Source: VRUE01 sp963737575 (GTDB taxonomy: Bacteria > Actinomycetota > Thermoleophilia > Solirubrobacterales > 70-9). From it: 64,000 nucleotides of DNA. Of this stretch, positions 1 through 8,346 are shown one piece after another. The DNA is taken from assembly GCA_963737575.1 (NCBI GenBank), contig CAVTTJ010000005.1, forward strand, positions 310,001 to 374,000. The letters are read 5' to 3'. The position numbers and the translations under genes were made by a program. A model generated the notes under the pieces. The model was given only the letters and a program-made list of their open reading frames with translations. It was not told the origin of the DNA and ran no database searches. Numbering within the stretch: the first letter of the stretch is position 1; each line of letters begins with the position of its first letter.

Positions 1-2
1 CG

Positions 3-1304
3 GGGCAGGCGCTGATCCTCGCGCTCGGGGGCTCGTTCGTCCTGATCGCGGGCGCGCTCGCCCTGGTCGCGATCGCCGGCGCGGTGACCGGCAAGGGGAG
101 GGCGCAGCGGGCGGTCGACCTGGTGGCGATCTCGGCGGCGCGCTCGATGCGCGACGACCTGCCGCGCCTGCTCTCGCCGCCGACCCTCCCGAACGGCCTG
201 CCGAACCCGGCCCACATCGGCAAAGCGACCTACCTCCTGCGGGCGCGATCCGCCGCCATCGCCGCGGGCTTCGCGAACGGCGTCGCCGCATCGAGGCTCC
301 AGGTCTCCTTCCCCGACGCGCTCTCGTTCGCCCCGGTCAGGGCGAGAGTCGCGGTCCGTGCCGATCTCTCGGGGAGCGGAGAAGGGGTCGAGGCATCGGC
401 CGAAGCCGAGGCCGCCACTCCGGCGGGGGCGGCACCGGCCCTGCCGGAGGTCGCGAGCGGGGGCGGCTACAGCGGCCCGCTCGTCTACCGCCAGGGCGAG
501 GGGATGCGGCCCGACGTCGCCGCGGCCTTCGACCGGATGGCTGCCGCCGCCGCCGAGGCGGGCATCGACCTGGTGGTCAACTCCGGGTTCCGCTCCGACG
601 CCGAACAGGCGGCGTTGTTCGCGGCGAACCCCGACCCTCGCTGGGTCGCGCCGCCGGGACACTCGCTGCACCGCTGCGCAACGGAGCTCGACCTCGGCCC
701 CGACATCGCCTACGTCTGGCTCGCTGCGAACGCTTCCCGCTTCGGCTTCGTCCAGCGCTACTCCTGGGAGGCGTGGCACTACGGCTACACGCGGCCGCCC
801 GCTCCCTGCTCGCGGAAAGGGGACTCGGTGGCAGCCGCCGGCGACGGGACGGTCGCCGGCGCCGGAGGCCTGCCGAGCTTCGTCCCCGCGCGCTACCGGG
901 CGCCGCTGATCAGAGCCGCCGCCGCCTGGAACGTCTCGGCCGCGCTGCTCGCCGCGCAGCTGATGGCCGAGTCGAATTTCAATCCGTTCGCCTCCTCGCC
1001 GGCGGGCGCCGAGGGCATCGCCCAGTTCATCCCTTCGACCGCGGCGGCCTACGGCCTCGCGGACCCGTTCGACCCGGTGGCCGCGATCGAGGCCCAGGCA
1101 CACCTGATGTCGGATCTCCTGCGCCAGTTCGGATCGCCGCAGCTCGCCCTCGCCGCCTACAACGCCGGGCCGGGGGCGGTCGGGGACTGCGACTGCGTCC
1201 CGGCAATCCCCGAGACCCAGGCCTATGTCAGCCGCATCCTCGGGCTCCTTGGCGGTTCCGGCGCTCTGCTGCTACCGGTCTTTGAGGTCAGATTGGTGGC
1301 CTGA
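3..1304 (+). CDS. TadG-like / M15 peptidase / lytic transglycosylase fusion (5' partial)
   Basis: The frame is open to the left edge, so the true start lies outside the window. The first 30 residues are hydrophobic (GQALILALGGSFVLIAGALA), like the membrane anchor of TadE/TadG pilus-assembly proteins. Next comes a D-Ala-D-Ala carboxypeptidase-like M15 domain: HSLHRCATELDLG carries the zinc His and Asp, and WHYGY is the terminal His motif. The C-terminal part is a GH23-type lytic transglycosylase with MAESNFNP (catalytic Glu), GIAQFIPSTA and LAAYNAGPGAV. It probably acts on peptidoglycan outside the membrane, cutting cross-links or stem peptides and glycan strands, perhaps to let a Tad-type pilus through. 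Domain calls are from visible motifs; the pilus link is inferred from the N-terminus alone. Confidence 0.8.
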   Translation, partial: GQALILALGGSFVLIAGALALVAIAGAVTGKGRAQRAVDLVAISAARSMRDDLPRLLSPPTLPNGLPNPAHIGKATYLLRARSAAIAAGFANGVAASRLQVSFPDALSFAPVRARVAVRADLSGSGEGVEASAEAEAATPAGAAPALPEVASGGGYSGPLVYRQGEGMRPDVAAAFDRMAAAAAEAGIDLVVNSGFRSDAEQAALFAANPDPRWVAPPGHSLHRCATELDLGPDIAYVWLAANASRFGFVQRYSWEAWHYGYTRPPAPCSRKGDSVAAAGDGTVAGAGGLPSFVPARYRAPLIRAAAAWNVSAALLAAQLMAESNFNPFASSPAGAEGIAQFIPSTAAAYGLADPFDPVAAIEAQAHLMSDLLRQFGSPQLALAAYNAGPGAVGDCDCVPAIPETQAYVSRILGLLGGSGALLLPVFEVRLVA

Positions 1305-1358
1305 TCCCAGGCCGATCAGGGGACTGGACAGGAGGAGAGAGGACGGAATAGGGTCGTA

Positions 1359-2930
1359 TTGGTGGAATTTCGAGAACCAAAGCTGTGGTTCTTGGCGGTG
1401 TCGATTCTGATCGCTGTGCTGACCTCGGCTCCATCGCCAGCCATCGGTGCCGACCGGGTCTACTGGGGTAACGACGACGGGTCCGCGATCTCGTTTGCGA
1501 ATCTCGACGGGAGCGGCGGCGGCAACATCTTCAACGGCGCGACCGAAGCGGCCGGGATGGCGATCGACTCCGCCACCGGGCGGATCTACTACACGAACGA
1601 GGGTGCCAACACGATCGGCATCCTCAACCCGGACGGGAGCCCAGGTGGAAACCTAAACACCGGTACCGCGACGGTGCAGGCGCCCGACGGGCTCGCGATC
1701 GATCCAGGCTCCCGGAAGATTTTCTGGGCGAATGACGACGTTCCGGGGTCGATCTCGTTTGCGAGCCTCGATGGCAGCGGTGGGGGCGACCTGAACACGG
1801 CGGGGGCGACGCTCGAAGGGCCGTCGGGGGTCACCGTCGACCCTGCTCTGGGCCGGGTCTACTGGTCCAACTACAACGGCGCGACGATCTCCTTCGCGAA
1901 CCTCGACAACAGTGGTGCCGGAGGCGACCTCAACACCAGCGGCGCGACCCTGGTGATCCCGGCCGGGGTCGCGATCGACGCGGCCTCGCAACGCATCTTC
2001 TGGAGCGACCTCAGCGGAAAGATCGCGTTCGCCCGCCTCGACGGGAGCGGCGGCGGCGACCTTCCGACCACCGGCGCCCCCGTCGACGTGCCGTGGGGCG
2101 TGGCGATCGACCCCGGGGCGGGAACCATCTACTGGGCCAACAACGGGGCATCCGAATCGAACGAGACGATCGGCTCCGCCAGGCTGGACGGGAGCGGCGG
2201 CGGACCGATCTCAACCGCCGGAGCCACCACGGCAGGCCCGGCTTTCCCGATCGTCCAGAAGGCCCCGACCGGCACCGGGCCTCCGGCTATCAGTGGAAGC
2301 TCCGACATCGGGACGACGCTCTCCTGCTCACAGGGCACGTGGTCGAGCGACGTCTTCGAAGCCCTGTTCTACAGCGCCCCCAGCGCCTTCGCCTACCAGT
2401 GGAGTCGGGAAGGCAAAGACATCGCGGGCGCCACAACTTCCTCGATCAAAGCGACCAGCGCCGGCAAGTACGTCTGTCGCGTCACCGGCTCAAATCAGGC
2501 CGGCGCGGGCACGCAGACGAGTGCGCCGCACAAGGTCGGACCTCCGGTTCCGCCCGACTTCGATACCGCCCTCCTCGAAGGCAAGTTCCTCTATCTACGC
2601 CTCAAATGCGCCCCCCGCTTCAAGCCCGAATGTGTCGGCAACGCCTCGGCTGTCACGGAAAAGGATCGCTGCACGACGAAGAAGGGTAAGCGCCACTGCA
2701 AGTCAGGCCGGCAGATGACCGCCTCGGTCTCGGCCAAGCAGAAGCCGAACCGGTGGCATGTGGCGAGGCTGAAGGTCAAGCCCAAGTTCACCTCGACCGT
2801 GGCGAAGATGGCGAAGAACCCGAGCAAGAAGCTGCTGACGGTGCGCCAGCTCGTCCACGCGAAGAGGTTCAAGAACGGGAAGACCCAATCCGTGTTCCAC
2901 ATCTACCGCGTGCGTACGGCGGAACCCTGA
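1359..2930 (+). CDS. secreted beta-propeller protein with Ig-like domain
   Basis: 523 residues from a TTG at 1359; GTG at 1362 is an equally possible start, and a purine-rich stretch (aggaggagag) lies about 20 nt upstream. The N-terminus is a signal peptide ending near SPAIGA. Residues about 30-290 hold six or so repeats of about 40 residues with the pattern YWxN...ISxAxLDGSGGGxL, typical of YWTD/NHL-like propeller blades. An Ig-like segment follows (YQWSREGKDI, GKYVCRVTGSN), and then a Lys/Arg-rich tail of about 120 residues with four cysteines. Likely a cell-surface or secreted binding protein; no catalytic residues are recognised. It stands alone between the fusion gene and the MaoC gene. 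Confidence 0.7.
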   Translation: MVEFREPKLWFLAVSILIAVLTSAPSPAIGADRVYWGNDDGSAISFANLDGSGGGNIFNGATEAAGMAIDSATGRIYYTNEGANTIGILNPDGSPGGNLNTGTATVQAPDGLAIDPGSRKIFWANDDVPGSISFASLDGSGGGDLNTAGATLEGPSGVTVDPALGRVYWSNYNGATISFANLDNSGAGGDLNTSGATLVIPAGVAIDAASQRIFWSDLSGKIAFARLDGSGGGDLPTTGAPVDVPWGVAIDPGAGTIYWANNGASESNETIGSARLDGSGGGPISTAGATTAGPAFPIVQKAPTGTGPPAISGSSDIGTTLSCSQGTWSSDVFEALFYSAPSAFAYQWSREGKDIAGATTSSIKATSAGKYVCRVTGSNQAGAGTQTSAPHKVGPPVPPDFDTALLEGKFLYLRLKCAPRFKPECVGNASAVTEKDRCTTKKGKRHCKSGRQMTASVSAKQKPNRWHVARLKVKPKFTSTVAKMAKNPSKKLLTVRQLVHAKRFKNGKTQSVFHIYRVRTAEP

Positions 2931-2972
2931 GAGGTCCGGCCTGATCGGTCCTGTGACGTAGACTTCGGCCCG

Positions 2973-3446
2973 ATGGCTCCGGTAGAGGTACAGGGCGTCG
3001 AGGGGATGCAGTCGATGCTGGGCGAGGAGATCGGCCCGAGCGAGTGGCGAACCGTCACCCAGGAGGACATCGACACCTTCGCCGACCTCTCGGGCGATGA
3101 CCAGTGGATCCACGTCGATGTCGAGCGGGCGAAGACCGAGAGCCCGTTCGGGACGACGATCGCCCACGGCAACCTGACGCTCTCCCTGGTCGACGGCTTT
3201 CGCAAAGAGCTGATCGCCTCGACCGGCTTCGCGCTCGGCGTCAACTACGGCTGGAACAAGGTCCGCTTCCCGGCTCCGGTCCCCGCCGGCGGCCGAGTCC
3301 GGGGCCGGGCCGAGGTCGTCTCGGTCGACGAGGTCGGTGGCGGCTGGTGGCAGCTGGTCACCCGCTTCACGCTCGAGGTCGAGGGCAACGAGAAGCCCTG
3401 CTTCGTCGGCGACAGCGTCGCCAGGGTGATGGCGTCCGAGGGTTGA
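2973..3446 (+). CDS. MaoC-like dehydratase (R-specific enoyl-CoA hydratase family)
   Basis: 157 residues, a complete single hot-dog fold. The hydratase-2 motif is visible: DLSGDDQWIHVDVERAK contains the catalytic Asp and His, followed by FGTTIAHGNLTLSL. Proteins of this type hydrate trans-2-enoyl-CoA to (R)-3-hydroxyacyl-CoA in fatty acid metabolism. The start is ATG at 2973; a downstream ATG at 3009 is possible. Its stop abuts the next gene. The substrate is not predictable from sequence. Confidence 0.85.
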   Translation: MAPVEVQGVEGMQSMLGEEIGPSEWRTVTQEDIDTFADLSGDDQWIHVDVERAKTESPFGTTIAHGNLTLSLVDGFRKELIASTGFALGVNYGWNKVRFPAPVPAGGRVRGRAEVVSVDEVGGGWWQLVTRFTLEVEGNEKPCFVGDSVARVMASEG

Positions 3447-3474
3447 GGGCGCGATCGGCGGCGACAACCCGGTC

Positions 3475-3996
3475 CTGATCCTCACCGGCCCGCCGGGCGC
3501 CGGGAAGACGACGGTCGCCGCGCTCCTCGCCGATCGCTCACCCCGCGCGGCCCACCTCGAGGCCGACCAGTTCTTCCGCTTCGTCCGCACCGGCTACGTC
3601 GAGCCGTGGAAGCCCGAGTCCCAGGAGCAGAACGAGGCCGTGATGCGGGTCGTCGCCGCGGCCGCGGCCGGCTATGCGGACGCCGGCTACACGACGATCG
3701 TCGACGGGATCGTGATTCCCGCCTGGTTCCTGCAGCCGCTCCGCGAGGCGCTCGCGGACGCGGGTCACGCCGCTGCCTACGCCGTCCTCCGGGCGCCCTT
3801 GGCGACCTGCACGGAGCGGGCCGAAAGGCGGGAAGGGCCATTCCTCGCCGACCCGGAGGTGATCAGGCAGCTGTGGGAGAGCTTCGCCGACCTCGGAGAG
3901 CTCGAGCCGCACGCGGTCGAGCTCTCCGACGAGGGCCCCGAGGAGGTGGCGGAGTTCGTCGCCACCCGCCTCGAGGCCGGCGAGCTCAACCTCTGA
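3475..3996 (+). CDS. small P-loop kinase-like ATPase (AAA_33 type), start unclear
   Basis: The frame from 3430 encodes a Walker A (LTGPPGAGKTT), then EADQFFRF and a mostly helical C-terminal part, like small zeta-toxin/shikimate-kinase-like nucleoside or antibiotic kinases. No ATG, GTG or TTG occurs in frame before the P-loop. The first conventional starts (GTG 3637, ATG 3640) would remove it. Either CTG at 3475 is used, or a base is wrong near the start; TTG at 3443 overlaps the MaoC stop in another frame and would be a natural coupled start. The substrate is unknown. Located directly behind the MaoC gene, probably cotranscribed. Confidence 0.6.
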   Translation: MILTGPPGAGKTTVAALLADRSPRAAHLEADQFFRFVRTGYVEPWKPESQEQNEAVMRVVAAAAAGYADAGYTTIVDGIVIPAWFLQPLREALADAGHAAAYAVLRAPLATCTERAERREGPFLADPEVIRQLWESFADLGELEPHAVELSDEGPEEVAEFVATRLEAGELNL

Positions 3997-4005
3997 GCGC
4001 TCGCC

Positions 4006-4461
4006 CTATTCGACGGTGAGCGTGCCTTCCATCCCCGCTTCGCGGTGGCCGGGGACCGTGCAGTAGAAGGTGTACTTGCCCGGTTTCAGGCCTTTCAGCG
4101 TCGCGGTCGAGGAGCCTTCGGTGATGATTTCGGTTTTGCCCTCTTCTTCGCCGCCCGAGCTTTCGACGGCGACGTCATGGCCCAGCGCCTGCGGGTTGTT
4201 GAAGTCGATCGTCACGTCACCGGCCTTGGCCGTCACTTCCTTCTGGGTGTAGGAGAGCGCGCCGCCCGGGTCGGCTTCGATTTCGACGGTCGAGCCGCCG
4301 CCTTCGGCGCCGCCCGCTTCTTCGCCCGCTTCGGATTCCCCGGCGGCCGCCCCACTCGACGCTTCGGTTTCGGCTTCGGTGGTGGTGCCGTTGTCGCTGC
4401 CGCAGGCGACGAGCGCGACGGCGGCGAGCGCGAGGACGAGCAGGGGCAGGGCCTTCTTCAT
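4006..4461 (-). CDS. plastocyanin/azurin-like cupredoxin lipoprotein
   Basis: 151 residues. A lipoprotein signal ends in LVAC, so the protein should be lipid-anchored outside the membrane. A Thr/Glu/Gly-rich linker of about 40 residues precedes the cupredoxin domain. The type 1 copper ligands are visible: His in ALGHDV, then Cys, His and Met in YCTVPGHREAGM. It probably carries electrons in or next to the respiratory chain. Transcribed towards, and convergent with, the P-loop kinase gene. Confidence 0.88.
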   Translation of the reverse strand: MKKALPLLVLALAAVALVACGSDNGTTTEAETEASSGAAAGESEAGEEAGGAEGGGSTVEIEADPGGALSYTQKEVTAKAGDVTIDFNNPQALGHDVAVESSGGEEEGKTEIITEGSSTATLKGLKPGKYTFYCTVPGHREAGMEGTLTVE

Positions 4462-4534
4462 TGACGGGGTCCTTTCCTGGGGGACTGGGCTGAGGAGACT
4501 CTAAACCCACATACGCAGCGCCGCAAAGCTCGGT

Positions 4535-5359
4535 TCACCTGCCCTCGAACTCCGCGCTCTCGCCGCCGAAGAAGGCCGCGACGCCCGCCCGCAGGTCCTC
4601 GGTCGCCATGCTGTCGGCGATCCCGTGGCGCTCGAGCTGAAGGTGCTCGGTGAGGCTGTTCTCGATGCTCTGGCCGCACAGCACTTTCACCATCCGCACG
4701 TAGTGAGGGGCCTTGGCCGCGAGCTTCTCGGCCTTCGCCCGGGCGCGCTCCATCAGCTCATCCGGCTCGACGACCTCGGCGACGATTCGCTCGGCGAGTG
4801 CGTCCTCGGCCCCCATGTTGGGGTCGTTGAGGAGGATTTCCGCCGCTCTGCTCGGACCGACGACACGGGGCAGGAAGTAGGTCATGCCGCCGTCGGGGGA
4901 GGCGCCGATCCGGCCGTAGGCGCAGGCAAAGAAGGAGTCCGTCGATGCGATCCGCACGTCGCAGGCGAGCGCCAGCGAGAACCCGGCCCCGGCGGCGGCG
5001 CCGTTGACCGCGGCGATCACGGGGTAGGGAATCCGGCGCAGGTCGACGATCGCGGTGTGGAGCGCCTCCGCTCCCCGTCGTACCTCGGAGGGGAGGTCGA
5101 TCGAGTCGTCTTCGACTCCCGCCCGAAAGGTGTTGACGTCTCCTCCCGCGCAGAACGCCTTCCCCGATCCGGTGATGATCAGCCCCCGCAGCGGCGCCCG
5201 GTCCGCGAGCCAGGAGAAGACCGTCGTCATCTCGAGGATCATCTCCGGGCTCATGGCGTTGAAGGTGTCGGGGCGGTCGAGGGTCAGGGTTCCGATCTCG
5301 CCGTCGATCTCGATCCGCATCGTCTTCAGCTCTGGCGGGCTCAGGGTCTCGGTCGTCAT
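4535..5359 (-). CDS. enoyl-CoA hydratase/isomerase family protein
   Basis: 274 residues with the crotonase fold. Oxyanion-hole segments are KAFCAGGDVN and NGAAAGAGFSLAL. At the second catalytic position the motif reads IGASPDGG, with Asp rather than the hydratase Glu, so an isomerase or other crotonase activity is as likely as simple hydration. It is divergent from uvrC, with 59 bp between the starts. Acts on acyl-CoA in the cytoplasm. Confidence 0.85.
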   Translation of the reverse strand: MTTETLSPPELKTMRIEIDGEIGTLTLDRPDTFNAMSPEMILEMTTVFSWLADRAPLRGLIITGSGKAFCAGGDVNTFRAGVEDDSIDLPSEVRRGAEALHTAIVDLRRIPYPVIAAVNGAAAGAGFSLALACDVRIASTDSFFACAYGRIGASPDGGMTYFLPRVVGPSRAAEILLNDPNMGAEDALAERIVAEVVEPDELMERARAKAEKLAAKAPHYVRMVKVLCGQSIENSLTEHLQLERHGIADSMATEDLRAGVAAFFGGESAEFEGR

Positions 5360-5418
5360 CTCGCTCTCCGTGTGGGCGTTGTCTTTGGCCGGCTGGCCAG
5401 GAGCCTACTCTTTGGAAT

Positions 5419-7380
5419 GTGAGCACAGAGAGCAACCGGGATCGCGCCGAGCGGATCGCGCAGCAGCGCCGCGAGCTGCCCGATTCCCCCGGCGTCTACC
5501 TGTTCCACGGTGACGGCGACGAGCTCCTCTACGTCGGCAAGGCGCGCTCGATCCGCAAACGGGTCGCCTCGCACTTCTCGGGCGGCGAGACCCGGCTGAC
5601 CTCGCGGGTCGACCGGATCGAGTTCCTGGTCACCGCGACCGAGGCCGAGGCCCTGCTCGCCGAGCAGAGCTTCATCAAGCGCCACCGGCCGCGGTTCAAC
5701 ATCCGTCTCCGCGACGACAAGTCCTATCCGTACGTCTGTGTCAGCCTCGACGAGGAGTACCCGCGGGTCTACTTCACGCGCGAGAAGCACCGCGCCGGCC
5801 GCGCCTACTTCGGCCCCTTCTCCAGCGCCAAGAGGGTCCGCGAGACACTCGACCTGCTCGGCAAGCTGTTCCAGTTCCGCACCTGCGAGGGAGCCGAGCC
5901 CGGGCGCCGTTCCGGCAGCCCCTGCCTCGACTACTTCATCAAGCGCTGCGGGGCGCCGTGCGTCGGCTACATCAGCAGCGAGGAGTACCGTCGCAACATC
6001 GACGCGATAGTCGACTTCCTTTCGGGTCGTTACCGCCAGGTCGAGGCGGACGAGGAGGCGAAGATGGACTCGGCCGCCGCCGCTCGCGAATTCGAGCGGG
6101 CCGCGGTCCACCGCGACCGGTTGAAGGCGGTCCGCTCCCTGTTCGAGCGCCAGCGGATCGCCGGCGGCTCGGTCGGAACAGCCGACCTGATCGGCGTCGC
6201 CGCCGAGGGAGCCGACGCCAACGCGCAGGTCTTCCAGGTCCGCGACGGGATCCTCGCCGAGCGTCAGAGCTTCTACCTCGACAACCAGGCCGAACGCGAG
6301 CCGGCCGAGGTCGCGGAGGAGTTCCTCGGCCAGTACTACTCGGCTTCGCCCTCGATGCCGCGGACGATCGTCGTCGGTCCCTACCTCGCCGATCGAGCCG
6401 ATCTCCTCGCCGACGCCCTCAGCGAGCAGCGGGGGGCGGCTGTCGAGGTCAGGGTCGCCGAGCGCGGCGACAAGCGGCGGCTGCGCGAGCTGGCCGAGCG
6501 CAACGCCCGCCTCGCCCTCGACCAGGACCGCCTCCGCCGCGAGCACCGCCGCCAGCGCCGGGTCGACGCCCTCGCCGACCTCAGCGCGGCGCTCGCGATG
6601 GAGGAGCTTCCCGTCCGGATCGAGGGCTACGACATCTCCAACCTCGGCGCCGAGCACACCGTCGCCTCGATGGTCGTCTTCGAGGGCGGCGCGACCAAGA
6701 AGTCCGACTACCGGCGATTTCGGATCAGATGGGACGACCGGGACTCGCCCGCCGCGCCGCCCCCGGACGCGGGAGCGAGGGAGCATCGCAATCTGATGCC
6801 TTCTGCGACCGAGCGGGAGCAGAGGAGGCGGCGCGTTGATGATTTCGGCGCGATGGAGGAGGTGTTGTCCCGGCGGGTCAGCCGTTACCTCGAGCAGGCC
6901 GACCTCTCGCCCCACGACGGCAAACGCGACGAGAGCTTCGCCTCGCTGCCATCGCTCGTCGTGATCGACGGCGGCAAGGGCCAGCTCGCCGCCGCGCTGA
7001 GGGCGCTGGGGCCGTTCATCGAGCGGGGGGTGACTGTCGCCTCGCTCGCCAAGCGCGAGGAGGAGGTGTTCGTCCCGGGCAGCTCGCTGCCGATCGACCT
7101 CGCCGCCGACTCGGAGGCATCGAGGCTCCTGCAGCGGGTCCGCGACGAGGCGCACCGGTTCGCGATCGAACACCACCGCGGACGCCGCGACAGGGCGATG
7201 ACGGGCTCCGTGCTCGATGAGATCAGGGGCGTCGGCCAGGCCCGCAAGCGCGCGCTGCTGCAGCACTTCGGCTCGCCCGAGCGGCTGATCGCCGCCAGCC
7301 GCGAGGAACTGGAGGCGGTACCGGGGGTCCCGGGCAAAGTCGCGCGCGACATCCACGAGCAGCTGAACAGGACCGGATGA
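5419..7380 (+). CDS. uvrC: UvrABC system protein C, carrying an unusual insertion
   Basis: 653 residues from GTG 5419. Domain order: GIY-YIG nuclease (GVYLFHGDGDELLYVGKA, incision 3' of the lesion), Cys-containing linker, UVR motif near residues 205-235, RNase H-like nuclease (GYDISNLGAEHTVASMVVF and VIDGGKGQL), and a C-terminal helix-hairpin-helix (IRGVGQARKRALL, VPGVPGKVA). Between YRRFRIR and DDFGAMEEVL, about residues 439-474, sits a Pro/Arg/Glu-rich stretch that UvrC proteins normally lack. Its DNA resembles a repeat found again at 8283 (see findings). The frame is intact across it. Followed by rapZ after 24 bp. Confidence 0.95.
   Translation: MSTESNRDRAERIAQQRRELPDSPGVYLFHGDGDELLYVGKARSIRKRVASHFSGGETRLTSRVDRIEFLVTATEAEALLAEQSFIKRHRPRFNIRLRDDKSYPYVCVSLDEEYPRVYFTREKHRAGRAYFGPFSSAKRVRETLDLLGKLFQFRTCEGAEPGRRSGSPCLDYFIKRCGAPCVGYISSEEYRRNIDAIVDFLSGRYRQVEADEEAKMDSAAAAREFERAAVHRDRLKAVRSLFERQRIAGGSVGTADLIGVAAEGADANAQVFQVRDGILAERQSFYLDNQAEREPAEVAEEFLGQYYSASPSMPRTIVVGPYLADRADLLADALSEQRGAAVEVRVAERGDKRRLRELAERNARLALDQDRLRREHRRQRRVDALADLSAALAMEELPVRIEGYDISNLGAEHTVASMVVFEGGATKKSDYRRFRIRWDDRDSPAAPPPDAGAREHRNLMPSATEREQRRRRVDDFGAMEEVLSRRVSRYLEQADLSPHDGKRDESFASLPSLVVIDGGKGQLAAALRALGPFIERGVTVASLAKREEEVFVPGSSLPIDLAADSEASRLLQRVRDEAHRFAIEHHRGRRDRAMTGSVLDEIRGVGQARKRALLQHFGSPERLIAASREELEAVPGVPGKVARDIHEQLNRTG
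6769..6814 (+). repeat. interspersed repeat copy inside uvrC
   Basis: This 46-bp stretch lies in the uvrC segment that family members lack and keeps the reading frame. It contains a small inverted repeat, gcatc/gatgc, around 6783-6799. The sequence just downstream, gagcagaggaggcggcg at about 6816-6832, recurs inside pgk near 11498-11514, where that gene also has an unexpected short insertion. Confidence 0.6.
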
Positions 7381-7404
7381 TGTCCGAGAGCGTCCGAGCC
7401 CGAG

Positions 7405-8269
7405 GTGATGATGGTCGTCATCACCGGCCACTCCGGGGCCGGCAAGTCGGAGGCGATCGCCGCCTTCGAGGACGGCGGCTACTTCTGCGTCGACAACCTG
7501 CCGCCGCGGATGATCGGCAGCCTCGGCGAGCTGTTCCGCCACCCCGGCAGCGGCGTCGAGCGCGCCGCGGTCGTCTCGGACGTGCGCGGCGGCGACTACT
7601 TCGACGACCTGATCCAGGTCCTCGATGACCTCGGCGCCGACGGGCTGATGCCCAAGGTCCTCTTCCTCGAGGCCGACGAGGAGACGCTCGTCGATCGCTA
7701 CAAGGAGACCCGCCGCCGTCATCCGCTCGCCCCGGAGGGGAGGATCGTCGAGGGGATACGGGCCGAGCGCGAGCTGCTGGCGCCGCTGCGGGCTCGCGCC
7801 GATGTCGTGATGGACACCAGCGACCTGACCAGCGGCGCCCTCCGCAGCCGGATCGCCGAGGAGCTGCTCGGCAGCGACGGCGGCGGCAAACTGGCGCTGA
7901 CCCTGCTCACCTTCGGGTTCAAGAACGGGCCGCCGCGCGACGCCGACCTGACCCTCGACGTGCGCTTCCTGCCGAATCCGCACTACGTCGACGAGCTGCG
8001 GCCGCTGACCGGGCTCGACCGAGGAGGTGCGGGAGTACGTCGAGTCCGGGACGCAGGCCGGCGAGTTCTACGGGCGCCTGCTGCCCCTGCTCGAGTTCCT
8101 GATCCCGGCCTACGTCGCCGAGGGCAAGAGCCACCTGACGATCGCGATCGGGTGCACCGGCGGGCGCCACCGGTCGGTGACGGTCGCCGACCGGATTCGC
8201 CGCTCCCTCGACGGGCGCGAGAACGTGACGCTGCGGGTCAAGCACCGCGACGTCGAGCTCGACTCGTAA
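7405..8269 (+). CDS. rapZ: RapZ-family RNase adapter / nucleotide-binding protein (frame break)
   Basis: The N-terminal part has Walker A GHSGAGKSEAI and CVDNLPPRM, hallmarks of the RapZ/YvcJ family. The C-terminal part carries LPNPHYVDELRPLTGLD, EFLIPAYV and IGCTGGRHRSV, the conserved C-terminal domain. The two parts lie in different frames. Removing one C from the CC at 8019-8020 restores GLDEEVREYV, so a one-base assembly insertion is likely. Full length is then about 287 residues, as expected for the family. uvrC-rapZ is the usual actinobacterial order, but yvcK and whiA do not follow. RapZ proteins bind nucleotides and regulate cell-envelope precursor metabolism in other bacteria; the role here is inferred. 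Confidence 0.85.
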
Positions 8270-8282
8270 GAATCGCCTGAGT

Positions 8283-8326
8283 GCGGAGCGAGCAAGCATC
8301 GAAATCTGGCACCTTGCGCAGCGAGC
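8283..8326 (+). repeat. interspersed repeat copy, intergenic
   Basis: About 44 bp between rapZ and the ABC ATPase. It aligns with 6769-6814 inside uvrC at roughly three bases in four, sharing the blocks agcgag, agcatcg, aatctg and cctt. Read in one frame both encode a peptide of pattern GAxxHRNLxPxA. Nothing else explains this spacer. Confidence 0.6.
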
Positions 8327-8346
8327 AAAGCGCGAATACTGGTGAC

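Noticed and set aside
5356..7983. 875-residue open frame antisense to uvrC-rapZ
   Set aside because: High-GC shadow: low-complexity composition, no domain, fully opposite two clearly recognised genes.
7405..8269. Programmed frameshifting in rapZ, pgk, arsM and others
   Set aside because: No shared slippery motif; both insertions and deletions occur, in many unrelated genes, and clustering at 36-48 kb fits read errors better.
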